Part shown: piece by piece, positions 63,413 through 64,000 of the stretch
Layout of the letters: every line of letters starts with the position of its first letter
How positions within the stretch are numbered: the stretch's first letter is position 1
DNA from: Oscillospiraceae bacterium
Lineage (GTDB): Bacteria; Bacillota; Clostridia; Oscillospirales; Ruminococcaceae
NCBI GenBank assembly: GCA_017432285.1
Contig: JAFRJM010000017.1
Coordinates: 43,624 to 107,623, forward strand
DNA: 64,000 bases
Direction: 5' to 3'
Translations under genes and position numbers: made by a program
The notes under the pieces: model-generated
Database searches by the model: none
What the model saw: only the letters and a program-made list of their open reading frames with translations
Told to the model about the DNA's origin: nothing

Positions 63413-63804
63413 ATCTGGTGATCTGCTATGAGAACGGCACTCCAATGGAGGGCGACAAAATAAGGCAGTTCTTTAAGAAGCTCATTAAGGACAATGACCT
63501 ACGTCCGGTCGTGTTTCACAGCCTTCGGCATTCGAGTACTACCTATAAGCTGAAGCTCAGCGGTGGTGACATCAAGGCAGTCCAGGGTGATACCGGCCAT
63601 TCTGAAGCAGCGATGATTACCGAAAGATATGCCCATATTCTTGATGACGACCGCAGGATTAATGCTGAGAAGTTTGAAGAAATGTTCTATCAGCAGAAAA
63701 GAGATGCAGGATCAGGCAGCAAAGCAGAAGAACTGCTGAGTATAATGAAAAAACTTCAGGAATCTCCTGAACTTCTTGAACTACTCAAAGGACTGATGAA
63801 ATAA
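63406..63804 (+). pseudogene. Tyrosine recombinase (integrase), C-terminal remnant
   Basis: About 132 residues of a phage/ICE-type integrase catalytic domain. Present: HxxR in FHSLRHSST (~42-50), TGHSEAAMIT (the 'LGHSS' block) and the nucleophile Tyr in ERYAHI. Missing: the N-terminal DNA-binding domains and the first catalytic Arg. The frame begins around DNNLVICYENGTPMEGDKIR at the junction with the membrane-protein fragment; the GTG at 63418 has no ribosome-binding site. Retains its own terminator. Confidence 0.85.
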
Positions 63805-63809
63805 CATGT

Positions 63810-63839
63810 GCCCTAGCTTTTTGTGAGCTAGGGCTTTTT
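63810..63839 (+). terminator. Terminator of the integrase remnant
   Basis: GCCCTAGCT / AGCTAGGGC 9-bp stem, 7-base loop, then TTTTT. Confidence 0.9.
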
Positions 63840-63928
63840 GCTGTGCTAAAATGATATCAACAAATCTTGCTAATGTTTGTCAAGCATTTTTTAAAAGGAT
63901 AAAAGAGTAACCCAAAAAAGACCTACAG

Positions 63929-63956
63929 TTGCAGGCCAATAGATAACGGCTATAAT
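63929..63956 (+). promoter_or_regulatory. Promoter reading out of the window
   Basis: TTGCAG (63929-63934), 16-base spacer, perfect TATAAT (63951-63956). The last 44 bases hold no start codon with a good site; the gene served lies beyond base 64000. Otherwise nothing is seen in 63840-64000. Confidence 0.5.
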
Positions 63957-64000
63957 GGAGTCAGCGGATTACTTATACAACTCCATAGCACGAGCGTAGA

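Overview
This window is the replication-origin region of a monoderm, mid-GC Firmicute. I read it as Clostridia, probably Lachnospiraceae or a close relative; family-level placement is inference. The basis is the classic order rpmH-rnpA-yidD-yidC-khpB(jag)-mnmE-mnmG-rsmG running left from about 12.05 kb and dnaA-dnaN-yaaA-recF-remB-gyrB-gyrA running right. RemB, KhpB, a FemX/MurM-type peptidoglycan-branching enzyme, lipoboxes, an M23 peptidase, pyruvate phosphate dikinase and a split transketolase support a Gram-positive anaerobe. There are no rRNA genes and I see no CRISPR array.

Layout. 1-2.1 kb: end of a multi-pass acyltransferase-like gene, pepT, and a small XRE regulator. 2.15-12.04 kb (minus strand): an O-acetylation pair (DHHW/AlgX-like plus MBOAT) appended to rsmG-mnmG-mnmE-pyrophosphatase, then khpB, yidC, yidD, rnpA, rpmH. 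12.04-13.78 kb: divergent rpmH/dnaA promoters, dnaA, and an AT-rich dnaA-dnaN gap that is the best oriC candidate, though it holds only degenerate DnaA-box matches. 13.8-22.2 kb: replication and gyrase genes, with two YcxB-like membrane proteins lodged between gyrB and gyrA. 22.2-28.8 kb: lipoprotein, FkbH-like HAD protein, alpha/beta hydrolase, M32 carboxypeptidase, DUF3048 lipoprotein. 29-37.8 kb: a GT-C-like membrane protein with an M23 peptidase and a glutaredoxin-like protein, then flippase, GH13 glucosidase, split transketolase and a GtrA-like protein. 37.9-41.5 kb: a three-protein signalling unit (multi-TM sensor without kinase core, TM-PAS kinase, LuxR-type regulator). 41.5-48.7 kb: phosphosugar mutase, a long structured leader, a Glu-rich repeat surface protein, WYL regulator and two uncharacterised membrane proteins. 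48.8-57.2 kb: ppdK, a GlmU-like protein lacking its acetyltransferase half, prs, FemX, a PlsC-zinc-ribbon fusion, upp. 57.3-62.7 kb: GH2 enzyme, membrane protein, a second GT-C-like paralogue, tyrosine phosphatase. 62.7-64 kb: one intact tRNA-Arg(CCG), a broken tRNA-Arg 5' half, a gene fragment and an integrase C-terminal remnant; this is a decayed integration site.

The core genes handle replication initiation, topology, tRNA modification and membrane insertion. The accessory genes lean to cell-envelope work: O-acetylation, lipid-linked sugar handling, peptidoglycan branching and cleavage, and a membrane-anchored acidic surface protein. The features most worth pursuing are the paired GT-C-like families, the split sensor/kinase unit, the surface protein with its structured leader, the truncated GlmU, and the right-hand recombination scar. 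Start codons were moved from the longest open frame to the best ribosome-binding site where the sequence supported it.
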